This document shows positions 1 to 9,335 of a DNA stretch of 64,000 nt, piece after piece. Within the stretch, counting starts at the first letter, position 1. Every line of letters starts with the position of its first letter. The notes under the pieces were generated by a model. That model saw only the letters and a program-made list of their open reading frames with translations, was not told the DNA's origin and did no database searches. Made by a program: the position numbers and the translations under genes. The DNA comes from Rhodocyclaceae bacterium (GTDB lineage Bacteria > Pseudomonadota > Gammaproteobacteria > Burkholderiales > CAIKXV01): positions 47,189 to 111,188 of the forward strand of contig JADCHX010000018.1 of assembly GCA_020248265.1 (NCBI GenBank), read 5' to 3'.

Positions 1-769
1 GTTCGTAGGCTGCGACCACCCGGTCGAACGCATGCCGCCCCATCATGCCCTGGCGCCGGCCGGCGGTCGCATTGTGTGCACCGATCGCCTTCAGATCGCG
101 CATGAGCGCCGGCAGCGTCGGGTAGGTGAGCGTGATCCGCTCCATGTCGACCACCGGTGTGACGAACCCGGCCTCCAGCAGCATGTCGCCGATGTCGTGC
201 ATGTCGGTGAAACGGCTGACATGGCTGTACCCATCGACTTCAGCGAATGCCGTGCGCAGCTCCTTCAGGGTATCGGGGCCGAAGGTGCTGAACATGACCA
301 GCCCGCCCGGCCGGATGACCCGCGAGAACTCGCCCAGCGCCACCGGCAGATCGTTCACCCACTGCAGCGCGAGGTTCGACCACACCATGTCGATCGACCC
401 GGACGCGAGCGGCAGGCGCTCGAGGTCGCCGCACACCGGCAGGCTACGCGCGCGTCCGCCGAGTGCCGACCGCCAGCGGGCTGGCTCCTTTGCCAGCGCG
501 GTGCGCAGCATCGCCGGTGCGATGTCGAGCGCGAACCGCTGCGCCTTCGGGTAGCGCGCCGCCAGCGCCAGCGTGCCATGCCCGGTGCCGCTGCCAGCAT
601 CGAGCAGGCGCGACGGCTCGATGCGGATGTAATCGAGACGCTCGGCCATCCGGTCGCCGACCTCGCGCTGCAGGACCGCCGCACGGTCGTAGTCGGACGC
701 GGCGCGCGAGAACGAGGCGCGGGTGGCGCGCTTGTCGATCACGTGCGGCTCGGTCGGGGGCAGGTTCAT
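1..769 (-). CDS. bioC: Malonyl-ACP O-methyltransferase BioC (C-terminus beyond window)
   Basis: SAM-dependent methyltransferase that masks the malonyl carboxyl so that fatty acid synthase can build the pimeloyl moiety of biotin; cytosolic. The reading frame is open from an ATG at 769 to the window edge, about 256 codons. The SAM site shows as LLDAGSGTGHGTLALA followed by an acidic DIAPAML loop, with the BioC-typical SNLALQWV and FSTFGPDTLKELR segments further on. The start overlaps the bioH stop by ATGA (positions 766-769), so the two are translationally coupled at the end of a bioB-F-H-C operon. The missing C-terminus is a window effect, not a truncation. Identity is well supported by motifs and neighbours. 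Confidence 0.93.
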   Translation of the reverse strand, partial: MNLPPTEPHVIDKRATRASFSRAASDYDRAAVLQREVGDRMAERLDYIRIEPSRLLDAGSGTGHGTLALAARYPKAQRFALDIAPAMLRTALAKEPARWRSALGGRARSLPVCGDLERLPLASGSIDMVWSNLALQWVNDLPVALGEFSRVIRPGGLVMFSTFGPDTLKELRTAFAEVDGYSHVSRFTDMHDIGDMLLEAGFVTPVVDMERITLTYPTLPALMRDLKAIGAHNATAGRRQGMMGRHAFDRVVAAYE

Positions 770-1563
770 GTGCGGGATGCGGTCTCGTGCAGGAAGCGGT
801 GCGAGGCACCGTCCATCTCGGCGATCGTAACGGCAAGTCGGCCGGCCTGTACGACGGGCAGCGCGTGCCCATCCGCGGCCACTGCCAGCCCGCGTGCACG
901 CGGCAGCGCGGCGGCGAGCGCGTGCGCGGCCGCCACGGGCACCAGTGCATCCCGCTCGCCATGCACGAGGGCAACCGGGACGTCCAGCGCGGATAGCCTT
1001 CCGCGCAGATCCGCGCGGCGCAGGCAGTCGAGCCCTTCCATCATCGCGTCCGGAAAACCGGCAGCCGCCTCGCCAGGCAACGCACGGTCGAACGAACGCC
1101 GCAGGCGACGCGCCAGTGCCGGCGCATCCGCCGAACCCATCGCGCAGAGCGACGCCAGGCGTGACTGCGCCGCCGGAACCGAGGCCGCGGCGACAGCCGC
1201 GAATGCCTCGAACTCGGCGGCGGGCATGGCCGGGATCCAGCCGTCGCCGGCGACGAAGCGGGGCGTGGCGCCGACCAGGACCAGCGCCGCGATCGCCCCG
1301 GGATGGGCGAGCGCGCGGTCGACCGCCAGGGTCGCGCCGAGCGACCATGCACAGATACCGAAGGGCGGAGCGTCGCCGGCACGCACGGCTGCCGCACGCT
1401 GGTCGATGGCGGCGACAGCTGCCCTGCAGGCCACCGCCGTCGCGACGATCGTCGGCGGCAGGAAGGCCCGCAATTCATCGAACACCGATGCCGCGAAGCC
1501 CCAACCCGGCACCAGCAGCCAGTCGCCGATCGGCGCACGCGCGCGTTCATCCACGCCGCGCAT
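766..1563 (-). CDS. bioH: Pimeloyl-ACP methyl ester carboxylesterase BioH
   Basis: Serine hydrolase that removes the methyl group placed by BioC, releasing pimeloyl-ACP for BioF. 265 residues with an alpha/beta hydrolase core: oxyanion region LLVPGWGF near residue 17, nucleophile elbow AWSLGA with Ser74, acid-loop region LVHGERD and catalytic His in the ADGHALP segment. The elbow starts with Ala instead of the usual Gly. I chose the ATG at 1563 because the longer reading frame upstream only runs antisense-like through bioF and lacks homology. It overlaps the bioF end by 17 bases and bioC by 4, typical of a tightly coupled operon. Confidence 0.88.
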   Translation of the reverse strand: MRGVDERARAPIGDWLLVPGWGFAASVFDELRAFLPPTIVATAVACRAAVAAIDQRAAAVRAGDAPPFGICAWSLGATLAVDRALAHPGAIAALVLVGATPRFVAGDGWIPAMPAAEFEAFAAVAAASVPAAQSRLASLCAMGSADAPALARRLRRSFDRALPGEAAAGFPDAMMEGLDCLRRADLRGRLSALDVPVALVHGERDALVPVAAAHALAAALPRARGLAVAADGHALPVVQAGRLAVTIAEMDGASHRFLHETASRT

Positions 1564-2725
1564 CGATCTCGTGCATGGCCTCGCACAGTCGGTCGAGCTG
1601 CTCGAGCGTATGCGCGGCCGACAGCGAGATGCGCAGGCGGGCGCTGCCGGCGGGGACAGTCGGGGGCCGTATCGCCGGCACCAGCAATCCGCGCTCGGCC
1701 AGCGCCGCCGACAGGGCGAGGGCCTGCGCGGAGGCGCCCACCACCCACGGCTGTATCGCGGTCGACGACGGCAGCGCATGCCCGCTGCGCAGCCCGCGCA
1801 CGCCCGCCTGCCAGCGCCGGATCAGGGCGCCCAGGTGTTCGCGCCGCTGCGGTTCCCGCTCGATCAGTGCCAGGCTCGCCTGCAGCCCGCAGGCGAGCAT
1901 CGGCGGCAGCGCGGTCGTGAACACATACGTGCGCGCCGACTGCACCAGCGTGTCGATCACCTCGGGTGCGGCCGCGACAAATGCACCGAATACCCCGGCC
2001 GCCTTGCCCAGAGTGCCCATGTAGATCACCCGGTCGAGCACGTCGGACGGCTCGATGCCGAAGTGCGCCAGGCAGCCGCGACCGCCACCGAGCACGCCGA
2101 AGCCATGGGCATCATCGACCAGCAGCCAGGCATCGAAGCGGGCCGCCAGTTCGAGCAGTTCGGGCAACGGGGCGATGTCGCCGTCCATGCTGAACACGCC
2201 ATCGACCATGATCATGCGCACCCGCGCATCGCTGGTGGCCAGCTGGCGCTCCAGCGCCGCGAGGTCGCCGTGCGGATGACGGTGGAAGGTGGCGCGCGAC
2301 AGCAGCGCGCCGTCGTTCAGGCAGGCATGGTTCAGCCGGTCGCCGAACACGGCGTCGCCACGGCCGAGCAGGGCGGTGGCGATGCCGAGATTGGCCATGT
2401 AGCCGGTCGAGAACAGCAGGGCCGCCGGGAACCCCGAAAAGCGGGTGAGGTCGCGCTCCAGCGCCTCGTGCGCATCGGTATGCCCGGTCAGCAGGTGCGA
2501 GGCCCCAGCCCCGGTACCGTAGCGCCGTACGCCCTCCTCGACCGCGCGAGCGATCCCGGGATGCGCCGCGAGGCCGAGGTAGTCGTTGCTGCAGAACGAC
2601 ACGAAATCGCGGCCGTCGATGGTCACGGACACGCCCTGCGGCGATTCCAGCCGGCGACGGGTACGCCTCAGCGAGTCGGCCTCCAGCCCGGCGAGCCGCG
2701 CTGCGAGGTCGGACAGCCTGGTCAC
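1547..2725 (-). CDS. bioF: 8-amino-7-oxononanoate synthase BioF
   Basis: PLP enzyme that condenses pimeloyl-ACP (or -CoA) with alanine to give 8-amino-7-oxononanoate. The 392 residues match the normal family length. Visible landmarks are the N-terminal FCSNDYLGLA, the glycine-rich YGTGAGASHLL region, the PLP-contacting DDAHGFG (Asp204, His207) and the Schiff-base lysine Lys241 in GTLGKAAG. Placed six bases after bioB and overlapping bioH, it is the second gene of the biotin operon. No anomalies were seen. Confidence 0.95.
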   Translation of the reverse strand: MTRLSDLAARLAGLEADSLRRTRRRLESPQGVSVTIDGRDFVSFCSNDYLGLAAHPGIARAVEEGVRRYGTGAGASHLLTGHTDAHEALERDLTRFSGFPAALLFSTGYMANLGIATALLGRGDAVFGDRLNHACLNDGALLSRATFHRHPHGDLAALERQLATSDARVRMIMVDGVFSMDGDIAPLPELLELAARFDAWLLVDDAHGFGVLGGGRGCLAHFGIEPSDVLDRVIYMGTLGKAAGVFGAFVAAAPEVIDTLVQSARTYVFTTALPPMLACGLQASLALIEREPQRREHLGALIRRWQAGVRGLRSGHALPSSTAIQPWVVGASAQALALSAALAERGLLVPAIRPPTVPAGSARLRISLSAAHTLEQLDRLCEAMHEIDARRG

Positions 2726-2731
2726 CGCGCC

Positions 2732-3763
2732 TCAGGTTCCCGGCGCGAGGAGGGCGCCAGCTGCCGCCGGCGTCGTCGCGGGGTCGAGCCCGTGGATGCC
2801 GAGCCTGTCGAACAGCGCATGGTCGCGCTCGACATCGGGATTACCAGTGGTGAGCAGGCGATCGCCGTAGAAGACCGAGTTGGCCCCGGCGAGGAAGCAC
2901 AGCGCCTGCACGGATTCCGACATCTCTTCCCGGCCGGCCGAGAGCCGGACCATCGCCCGCGGCATCGCGATGCGCGCGACGGCCACGGTGCGCACGAACT
3001 CGAGCGGGTCGAGCGCGTCCTCGTTCTCGAGCGGCGTGCCCGGCACGCGCACCAGGTGGTTGATCGGCACGCTCTCCGGGTACGGCTGGAGGTTGGCGAG
3101 CGTCGCGATCAGCCCCGCCCGCTGGCGCCGCGTCTCTCCCATGCCGACGATGCCTCCGCAGCAGACGTTCATGCCGGCCGACCGGACCTGTGCCAGCGTG
3201 TCGAGCCGGTCATCCTGGCTACGCGTCGACACGATGTCGCCGTAGAACTCGGGGGCGGTATCGAGGTTGTGGTTGTAGTAATCGAGGCCGGCATCGCGCA
3301 GTTGCCCGGCCTGCCCTGGCTTGAGCATGCCGAGCGTCGCGCAGGTCTCCAGGCCGAGCGCGCGCACCTGGCGCACCATCGCCAGCACCGGCTCGAGGTC
3401 GCGCTGCTTCGGGCTACGCCATGCGGCGCCCATGCAGAAGCGCGTCGCGCCATTGGCCTTCGCGGCGCGGGCAGCTTCGACCACCGCGTCCACCGACAGC
3501 ATCGCCTCGTTGCCCACGCCCGTGTCGTACCGGGCGGCCTGCGGGCAGTAGCCGCAGTCTTCGGGGCAGCCGCCGGTCTTGATCGACAGCAGCGTCGAGC
3601 GCTGGACCGCGTTCGGATCATGGTGCTCGCGATGGACGGTCTGTGCCCGGAACATCAGGTCCGCGAACGGAAGGTCGAACAGCGCTGCCACTTCGTCGAC
3701 CGACCACGATCGCGGGCTGGACGGGGAATCGGGGCGATACGGAGGTTTCTCGAGGGTGTCCAT
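2732..3763 (-). CDS. bioB: Biotin synthase BioB
   Basis: Radical SAM enzyme that inserts sulfur into dethiobiotin. 343 residues from the ATG at 3763; the radical-SAM cluster cysteines are C66, C70 and C73 in [10 protein letters not shown], and the YNHNLDT and GGIVGMGE segments typical of BioB follow. The frame is open to 3919, but a good predicted promoter (3807-3835) lies inside that extension, so 3763 is preferred; 3793 is possible. First gene of the operon bioB-F-H-C; bioA and bioD are not in this window. Confidence 0.95.
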   Translation of the reverse strand: MDTLEKPPYRPDSPSSPRSWSVDEVAALFDLPFADLMFRAQTVHREHHDPNAVQRSTLLSIKTGGCPEDCGYCPQAARYDTGVGNEAMLSVDAVVEAARAAKANGATRFCMGAAWRSPKQRDLEPVLAMVRQVRALGLETCATLGMLKPGQAGQLRDAGLDYYNHNLDTAPEFYGDIVSTRSQDDRLDTLAQVRSAGMNVCCGGIVGMGETRRQRAGLIATLANLQPYPESVPINHLVRVPGTPLENEDALDPLEFVRTVAVARIAMPRAMVRLSAGREEMSESVQALCFLAGANSVFYGDRLLTTGNPDVERDHALFDRLGIHGLDPATTPAAAGALLAPGT

Positions 3764-3806
3764 GGACTCGGGCTGTCGAACAATGAAAGGCATTCCTTGC
3801 CGAACG

Positions 3807-3835
3807 ATGATCGGTCGCCCATGACGCGATGTCAA
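3807..3835 (-). promoter_or_regulatory. Predicted sigma70 promoter for the biotin operon
   Basis: On the minus strand a perfect TTGACA (3830-3835) is followed after 17 bases by GATCAT (3807-3812, 4 of 6 matches), giving a start point near 3800 and a leader of about 37 bases before bioB. The element overlaps the first codons of the divergent comF. No clear BirA or BioR operator was recognised. Confidence 0.45.
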
Positions 3836-4627
3836 ACCACGTTCAATCCTGCTTTCGATCCGGCGTCCGCCGGCATGTCCGGCGGCGCGCCGCGCGCGTC
3901 GGCCTGGCGGCGTCTGCACAGGCTGTGGTCGGGCCCCGCGCCCTGCGCCTTGTGCGGTGCCGCCAGCGAAGCGTGCGAATCGCTATGCGACGGATGCCAT
4001 CGCGACCTGCCGTGGCTCGACGGCAACGCCTGCCCGCGCTGTGGCGAACCGGCCGGCGCTCCCGCGCGTGCGCCAGAGACCGGCGCACCTGCGCGCTGCA
4101 ACCGCTGCGCGCGCGAACCGCCGCCGTTCGAACGGCTCGTCGCCGCACTCGATTACCGCTTTCCGGTTGACGCCATGATCCGGCGCCTGAAATTCGAAGG
4201 CGAACTGTGGCTGGTCCCGGTGCTGGCCGGACTCCTGCTCGAGCGCTGTGCCAGCGCCGCCCGGCCGCAATGCCTGCTGCCGGTGCCGCTGTCTGACCAG
4301 CGGATCGCCGAACGCGGCTTCAATCAGTCGGCCGAGATCGCGCGCCTGCTGTCGAAGCAGACCGGCATCCCGATGCGTCTGGAGGTCCTGCGCCGCGCGC
4401 GCGACACCTTGCCCCAGTCAGAGCTGCCGCTGGCCGGACGCGCGGATAACCTGCGCCGCGCCTTCGTGGTCGACCGTCCGATCGACGGCCTGCATGTTGC
4501 GCTCGTGGACGACGTGACCACCACTGGCGCCACCGGTGCCGAAGCCGCGCACGCGCTGCTGCGCCAGGGCGCCGCTCGCGTCGACCTGTGGACGGTAGCG
4601 CAGACGCTGCGCCGACGTCCTGCATGA
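3821..4627 (+). CDS. comF: ComF family protein (phosphoribosyltransferase-like)
   Basis: ComF/GntX-type protein implicated in DNA uptake and transformation, cytosolic. 268 residues: two N-terminal zinc-ribbon-like cysteine sets (C42/C45 with C56/C59, then C71/C74 with C93/C96) and a C-terminal phosphoribosyltransferase domain with the PRPP-binding loop [12 protein letters not shown] at about 226-237. The start at 3821 sits 57 bases from the divergent bioB start; a shorter start at 3875 is possible. The frame remains open upstream antisense to the bio genes, but that part is not coding. Confidence 0.85.
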   Translation: MTRCQTTFNPAFDPASAGMSGGAPRASAWRRLHRLWSGPAPCALCGAASEACESLCDGCHRDLPWLDGNACPRCGEPAGAPARAPETGAPARCNRCAREPPPFERLVAALDYRFPVDAMIRRLKFEGELWLVPVLAGLLLERCASAARPQCLLPVPLSDQRIAERGFNQSAEIARLLSKQTGIPMRLEVLRRARDTLPQSELPLAGRADNLRRAFVVDRPIDGLHVALVDDVTTTGATGAEAAHALLRQGAARVDLWTVAQTLRRRPA

Positions 4628-4898
4628 CCCCGCGGAGCGGCGCGGCGCCTGCCGCCGACCGACCTCCGGCAGACAGCGGCGATGTCCACCCGGCCGCACG
4701 AATGGACGGCAATGGCCAGCCGGGGTAATGTCGATCCGGTATCGGCCGGTCTTCCTGCATCCTTTCCGATGGATGCGCGCCAGACCTTGAACCTGCCCCG
4801 CGTTTCCGGCCAGCCCGCGGCCGGTTTCACGGGCAGCACACTGCATCCGCTCCCATCCAGGGATCGGCACTTCTTCACGCAATCCGAGGTATTTCGAC

Positions 4899-5477
4899 AT
4901 GACCCTGATGCTCCTGGGCCTGATCCTCTTCCTCAGTGTCCACTCGACGCGTATCTTCGCCAGCGGCTGGCGCGATGCGATGATCGCGAAGCTCGGACCC
5001 AACGGCTGGAAAGGGCTGTGTTCCCTGGTCTCGCTCGTCGGACTGGTGCTGATCGTGATCGGCTACGGCGCCACCCGCACCGACCCGGTCTTCCTGTGGC
5101 AGCCGCCGGTCTGGACCCGGCATGCCGCCTCCCTGTTGACGCTCGGTGCCTTCGTGCTGCTGGTCGCCGCCTACATTCCGTCGAACCGGATCAAGGCGGC
5201 GATCGGCCATCCGATGGTGGCTGGGGTGAAGCTGTGGGCTTTCGCCCACCTGCTCGCCAACGGCACGCTGGCCGACATCGTGCTGTTCGGCAGCTTCCTG
5301 GCATGGGCAGTCGCCGACTTCATCTCGGCACGGCAGCGCGATCGCGCAGCCGGAGTGACGTACAACAGCGCCACGCTACCCACGGTGGCCACCGTCGTGC
5401 TGGGCATCGCGCTGTGGGCAGTCTTCGCGTTCTGGCTGCACCGGGTGCTGATCGGCGTCGCGCCCTTCGGCCGCTGA
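4899..5477 (+). CDS. NnrU family membrane protein
   Basis: Integral membrane protein of the NnrU family, known from nitrite/nitric-oxide reduction clusters but common elsewhere and of unproven biochemical role. 192 residues with about five hydrophobic segments and the family-typical start MLLGLILFLSVHSTRIF, including a conserved His (residue 15). The region HPMVAGVKLWAFAHLLANG is also characteristic. It stands alone: comF ends 271 bases upstream in a stretch where I see nothing else, and the next gene converges. The stop codon lies in the first unit of a short tandem repeat. Confidence 0.8.
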   Translation: MTLMLLGLILFLSVHSTRIFASGWRDAMIAKLGPNGWKGLCSLVSLVGLVLIVIGYGATRTDPVFLWQPPVWTRHAASLLTLGAFVLLVAAYIPSNRIKAAIGHPMVAGVKLWAFAHLLANGTLADIVLFGSFLAWAVADFISARQRDRAAGVTYNSATLPTVATVVLGIALWAVFAFWLHRVLIGVAPFGR

Positions 5478-5539
5478 GCGGCCGGGGTCATCGGCCGCTG
5501 AGCGGCTCGGCGTCATCGGCCGCTGAGCGGCCGGCGTCA
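5467..5539 (+). repeat. Three tandem 24-25 base GC-rich repeats
   Basis: Three head-to-tail copies (5467-5490, 5491-5515, 5516-5539) share the core TCGGCCGCTGAGCGG. Each contains the self-complementary CCGCTGAGCGG. The first copy holds the NnrU stop codon and the last reaches the stop codon of the convergent DUF2889 gene, so the array fills the intergenic space. It may act as a bidirectional hairpin terminator, or may be simple slippage expansion. Confidence 0.8.
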
Positions 5540-6133
5540 GTCCTTCGGGCCGGTGTGCCAGGCCGGCCAGCGTTCCAGCACCGCCGGGCCATCGCTGCGG
5601 TAGATGTGGCAGGAATCGATCTGGTAGGGACGCTTGTCCGGAGGGCGCAACTGGTCGCGGGCGGCGCGCGCACGGCCGGTCGCCTGGTAGGCGGTGGTTG
5701 CCATCGGCCCGAGCAGTTCCAGCAGGTGGGTACAGCCGCGCGTGCCGCCGAGCACCTCCAGCGTCCTGCGCCGCCAGCCCGGCCCGATCTTCAGTCCGAC
5801 CAGCGCCTTGAACGCCGGGGCAATGTCGCCGCAGCCGCTGTAGGGCGACGCTTCCGTCACCGCCTCGCAGTCGTGAATCAGGAAGTCCAGGTCGATGGTC
5901 AGCCGGATACGCATCTGGTGGATCGGTTCACCCGGCGCACGGGGCTCGCCACCATCGCGCCGCTGGTGGACATGGGCCTTCACGTCGATCATGAAGCCCT
6001 CGATGTCCCAAAGGCCATCCTCGCGCTGGAAACCCTGGCATTCGACGCGGCGGACATGGATCGCGGTACGCGGGGCAGGTTCGGACAGTGGCATCTGGAA
6101 AACGTTGCTTCGGCGGTTGGAGGGAACTGCCAT
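5537..6133 (-). CDS. DUF2889 domain protein
   Basis: 198-residue protein of the DUF2889 family, function unknown. Recognisable parts are RRVECQGFQREDGLWDIEGF near the N-terminus, an acidic IDLDFLIHDCEA segment, and a C-terminal half with TRGCTHLLELLGPMATTAYQ. No signal peptide or membrane segment. The ATG at 6133 forms an ATGA overlap with the stop of the DUF1289 gene upstream, indicating coupled translation. Confidence 0.75.
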   Translation of the reverse strand: MAVPSNRRSNVFQMPLSEPAPRTAIHVRRVECQGFQREDGLWDIEGFMIDVKAHVHQRRDGGEPRAPGEPIHQMRIRLTIDLDFLIHDCEAVTEASPYSGCGDIAPAFKALVGLKIGPGWRRRTLEVLGGTRGCTHLLELLGPMATTAYQATGRARAARDQLRPPDKRPYQIDSCHIYRSDGPAVLERWPAWHTGPKD

Positions 6134-6381
6134 CAGCCCGCAGGCTGCGCCCCGGATCGGCTGCGCCGCGCGGCCACGCGTTCGAGCACGTCGCGCTGTT
6201 CTTGGGCTGTGTAGATCGACCAGTGGGCAATCTCGTCCAGCGAGCGGAAGCAGCCGCGGCAGGCGTCGAGGTCCTTGTCGTAGAGGCAGACCAGCACGCA
6301 GGGCGACGCCACCGGCGCCTCGGCATCCGCCGCATCGGCAGTCCCGGGCAGCGATCGGGAAGTCGGGAGCGTCACGGCCAT
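6133..6381 (-). CDS. DUF1289 small cysteine protein
   Basis: 82-residue protein with the DUF1289 signature: SPCVLVC followed by DACRGCFRSLDEIAHW, a four-cysteine pattern likely to bind metal or an iron-sulfur cluster, although no function is established. The ATG at 6381 was chosen because the conserved part begins about 25 residues later; an earlier in-frame Met near 6442 is possible. It lies downstream of the HMG-CoA lyase gene on the same strand (95-base gap) and is coupled to the DUF2889 gene. Confidence 0.75.
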   Translation of the reverse strand: MAVTLPTSRSLPGTADAADAEAPVASPCVLVCLYDKDLDACRGCFRSLDEIAHWSIYTAQEQRDVLERVAARRSRSGAQPAG

Positions 6382-6476
6382 GGCCTCGGTGTCCTGCAGT
6401 CGGGGAGCGCGCCTGCGGCGCGTCGGGCCCGTATTGTCCGGCATGCCGCGCTGCAGCGCCAGCCTGCGACACTCGC

Positions 6477-7439
6477 TCAGGAAGCCAGGCTGCGTTCGCG
6501 CCCGGCCAGCCGCGCGCGTGCCGCACGCGATCCAGTCCGGCGCCCCAGTGCCTCGCTGATGAAGCAGCCGGCATCGACCAGCCGGTCGAAGTCGACGCCG
6601 GTCTCGATGCCCATGCCGTGCAGCATCCACACCACGTCCTCGGTCGCGACATTGCCGGTCGCCCCGGGCGAATACGGGCAGCCGCCGAGGCCGGCCACCG
6701 AGGCATCGACCGTCGCCACGCCGTGCTCGAGCATCGCGAGCGTATTGGCCAGCCCCTGTCCCCAGGTATCGTGGAAATGTCCGGCCAGCCGCGCGGCCGG
6801 CACCTGCGCGATCAGCAGGTCGAACAACCGGTGCACGGACCCCGCAGTGCCGATGCCGGTCGTGTCGCCGATCGACACCTCGTAGCAGCCGAGATCGAGC
6901 AACCGGCGCGTCACGTCGAGCACGCGCGCGGCAGCCACCTCGCCTTCGTACGGACAGCCGAACGCCACCGAGACGTATCCGCGCACCCGCCAGCCCTGTG
7001 CAAGCGCGGCGCGGGTGACCTCGGCGAATCGCGTCAGCCCTTCGTCGATGGTGCAGTGGGTGTTCTTCAGAGAAAACGCCTCGCTGGCTGCCGAGAACAC
7101 AGCGATCTCTTCCAGCGCGATGCCGCTCGCCTGCTGGTACGCGAGTGCGGTCTCGAACCCCTTCATGTTCGGCACCAGTACCGGGAACCGCGTGCCGGGC
7201 GGCCGCGCGATCTCCGACAGCACCTCCGCGGTCCCGGCCATCTGCGGCACCCATTTCGGCGACACGAAAGCGCCCGACTCGACCATCGAGAGGCCCGCCG
7301 ACGCGAGCCGGTCGATGAGTGCCACGCGCGTCGCCACCGGGATGCTGCCCGGCTCGTTCTGCAGCCCGTCGCGCGGCCCGACCTCGACCACGCGCACGGC
7401 AGCGGGCAGCAGGCCAGTTCTGTTCGTGGCCGCGCTCAC
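6477..7439 (-). CDS. mvaB: Hydroxymethylglutaryl-CoA lyase
   Basis: Splits HMG-CoA into acetoacetate and acetyl-CoA, the last step of leucine degradation. 320 residues from a GTG at 7439, which overlaps the upstream stop as GTGA (7436-7439). The TIM-barrel signature VGPRDGLQNE is near residue 20 (Arg23, Asp24). Further landmarks are VSIGDTTGIGT, the metal-binding GHFHDTWG, and the conserved cysteine loop GLGGCPYSPGATGNVATEDV. Length and motifs are normal. Neighbouring hydratase supplies the substrate. Confidence 0.92.
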   Translation of the reverse strand: MSAATNRTGLLPAAVRVVEVGPRDGLQNEPGSIPVATRVALIDRLASAGLSMVESGAFVSPKWVPQMAGTAEVLSEIARPPGTRFPVLVPNMKGFETALAYQQASGIALEEIAVFSAASEAFSLKNTHCTIDEGLTRFAEVTRAALAQGWRVRGYVSVAFGCPYEGEVAAARVLDVTRRLLDLGCYEVSIGDTTGIGTAGSVHRLFDLLIAQVPAARLAGHFHDTWGQGLANTLAMLEHGVATVDASVAGLGGCPYSPGATGNVATEDVVWMLHGMGIETGVDFDRLVDAGCFISEALGRRTGSRAARARLAGRERSLAS

Positions 7440-8251
7440 CGCTTCGCTTCGGCGACCCAGCGGGCGGCTCGCTTTTCCAGGAATGCAGTGACGCCCTCGC
7501 GGCCCTCGGGGCTGGCGCGCAGCGCGGCGATCCGGCGCGCCGACTCCGCGACAAGTGCCTCGTCGATCGGGCGCCCCACCGCTTCGGCGACCCAGGCCTT
7601 GCACTCGGCCAGCGCACACGGGCCGCCGAGCAGCAGTTGCCCGGCCAGCACATCGATCCTGGCATCGAGCGCCGCCGCGTCGACCACCTCGTGTACCAGC
7701 CCGAGCCGCAACGCTTCGGCGGCGTCGAATTTCTCCGCGGTGAGGCCGTAGCGGCGCGCCTGGCGCTCGCCGATGGCAGCCACGACGTAGGGCGTGATCA
7801 CGGCCGGGATCATGCCCAGCCGGACTTCCGTCAGGCAGAACGTGGCCTCGGGCGCCGCCACCGCGATGTCGCAGCAGGCAACCAGCCCGAGCCCGCCGGC
7901 GAACGCCGGCCCGTGCACGCGCGCGAGGGTCGGCTTGCGGAACGTGTAGAGCGTGTGCATCAGCCGCGCCAGCCCCAGCGCATCCTCGACGTTCTGCGCC
8001 TCGGAATAGCCGGCCATGCGCTTCATCCAGTTGAGGTTGGCGCCCGCGGAAAAACTCCGGCCGCTGGCCGCGAGCACTACCACTCTCACAGCGGCATCGG
8101 CGGCGAGGTCGTGCAGCGCGCCGGTGAGCGCCGCGATCATCGCGTCGTCGAACGCGTTGTGTATATCGGGCCGGTCCAGTGTCACCGTGGCGATGCCCCG
8201 GACATCGACGGCGACGGTGATGCCGGTCACGGCGTCGGGTGATGGGGCCAT
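7436..8251 (-). CDS. Methylglutaconyl-CoA hydratase-like enoyl-CoA hydratase
   Basis: Crotonase-fold enzyme, probably hydrating 3-methylglutaconyl-CoA to HMG-CoA in leucine catabolism. 271 residues. The oxyanion segment SFSAGANLNWM is present; the first classical catalytic Glu position reads GGLGLVACCD (no Glu), while the second Glu is kept in CLTEVRLGMIP, a pattern I associate with LiuC-type enzymes. ATG at 8251 is preferred over an in-frame TTG at 8269 because AAGGGA lies 6-7 bases upstream of the ATG. Coupled to the HMG-CoA lyase gene. No acyl-CoA carboxylase genes are nearby. Confidence 0.8.
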   Translation of the reverse strand: MAPSPDAVTGITVAVDVRGIATVTLDRPDIHNAFDDAMIAALTGALHDLAADAAVRVVVLAASGRSFSAGANLNWMKRMAGYSEAQNVEDALGLARLMHTLYTFRKPTLARVHGPAFAGGLGLVACCDIAVAAPEATFCLTEVRLGMIPAVITPYVVAAIGERQARRYGLTAEKFDAAEALRLGLVHEVVDAAALDARIDVLAGQLLLGGPCALAECKAWVAEAVGRPIDEALVAESARRIAALRASPEGREGVTAFLEKRAARWVAEAKR

Positions 8252-8357
8252 GGCGGATCCCTTCGGCAAAAAAAGGGATTGTGCCGCAGGCAGGGCGGTT
8301 ACGAATACGCCATGCCCTGCGACGCATCCGCCGGGAACACCCTGCGCCGCGCCACCG

Positions 8358-9335
8358 TCAATCGGCGAATTGACCCGCCTTGGCGATGATCGGCCCCCAC
8401 AACGCGATCTCCTTCGTCAGGTGCGCGCGCAATCCTTCGGGCGTCGCCAGCGCAGGAGCCACGCTGACGGCCCCGAACTCGGCGATGCGGGCATTGAACG
8501 TCGCATCCCTGATGGTGGCGTTCAGGACCTTGTTCAGGCGCTCGAGTACCGGCCGGGGCGTTCCCCGGGGGGCGTACAGGCCGTGCCAGACGTTGAGTTC
8601 GAAACCGCTCAGGCCCTGCTCGGCCAACGTCGGCACATCGGGCAACTGCGCCAGGCGCTTCGGAGACGTGACCCCTATGGCGCGGACCTTGCCGGCCTTG
8701 ATCTGGCTGACCGTATTGCTGGTCTGGTCGCAGAGAACATCCACCTGCCCGCCGAGGAGATCGCTCATGGCCGGCGCCGTCCCCTTGTAGGCGACGGTGG
8801 TGAGGTCGATGCCGATAGAACTCATGAACAACAGGCCGCAGAGGTGCGACGCGGCGCCCAGCCCGGCATTGGCGATCGTGGTCTTGTCGCGGTTGCCCTT
8901 AAGATAGGTGATCAGGTCTTTCAGGCCGGTGACCGGCAGGTTCGCACGCGTCAACAGGGTCATCGGCACGTCGGCGACCTGGCCGATCGGTTCGAGGTCT
9001 TTCAACGGATCGAAAGGCAGCCGCTTGTACAGCGCTGGAGCGGTCGACATCCCGATGTGCATCAGCAGTACCGTATAGCCGTCCGGCGTGGCGCGTACGA
9101 CCTTGTTGACGCCGATGGTGCCGCCGGCGCCAGGCGCATTCTCGACCACGACGGTCTGCTTGAAGGATGCCTGGAACTGCTGCGCGAGCAGTCGCGCCAT
9201 CGTGTCGGTCGGCCCGCCGGCCGCAAAGGGAACGATTACCGACACCGGGCGCGTCGGATACTCTTGCCCGCTGCTCGCGGCGGACAGCAGGCACAGGGGC
9301 AGCCCGACAGACCAGGCGGCGGTTTTCAGTTTCAT
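8358..9335 (-). CDS. Bug-family tripartite tricarboxylate transporter receptor
   Basis: Periplasmic solute-binding protein of the TctC/Bug family, probably for an organic acid; ligand not deducible. 325 residues with a signal peptide (KLKTAAWSV then a hydrophobic stretch, cleavage near 20), followed by YPTRPVSVIVPFAAGGPTD and the family motif VENAPGAGGTIG. ATG at 9335 has a strong GGAGGA Shine-Dalgarno six bases upstream. No TctA or TctB membrane genes are adjacent, as is usual for orphan Bug proteins. Transcribed from an AT-rich upstream region. Confidence 0.85.
   Translation of the reverse strand: MKLKTAAWSVGLPLCLLSAASSGQEYPTRPVSVIVPFAAGGPTDTMARLLAQQFQASFKQTVVVENAPGAGGTIGVNKVVRATPDGYTVLLMHIGMSTAPALYKRLPFDPLKDLEPIGQVADVPMTLLTRANLPVTGLKDLITYLKGNRDKTTIANAGLGAASHLCGLLFMSSIGIDLTTVAYKGTAPAMSDLLGGQVDVLCDQTSNTVSQIKAGKVRAIGVTSPKRLAQLPDVPTLAEQGLSGFELNVWHGLYAPRGTPRPVLERLNKVLNATIRDATFNARIAEFGAVSVAPALATPEGLRAHLTKEIALWGPIIAKAGQFAD

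Noticed and set aside
32..3820. Very long plus-strand open frame (over 1200 codons) in front of comF
   Set aside because: It is antisense to bioC, bioH, bioF and bioB, all of which have full motif support. Its translation is low-complexity Arg/Ala/Gln-rich, a result of GC-rich codon bias. Only the last 268 codons (comF) are real.
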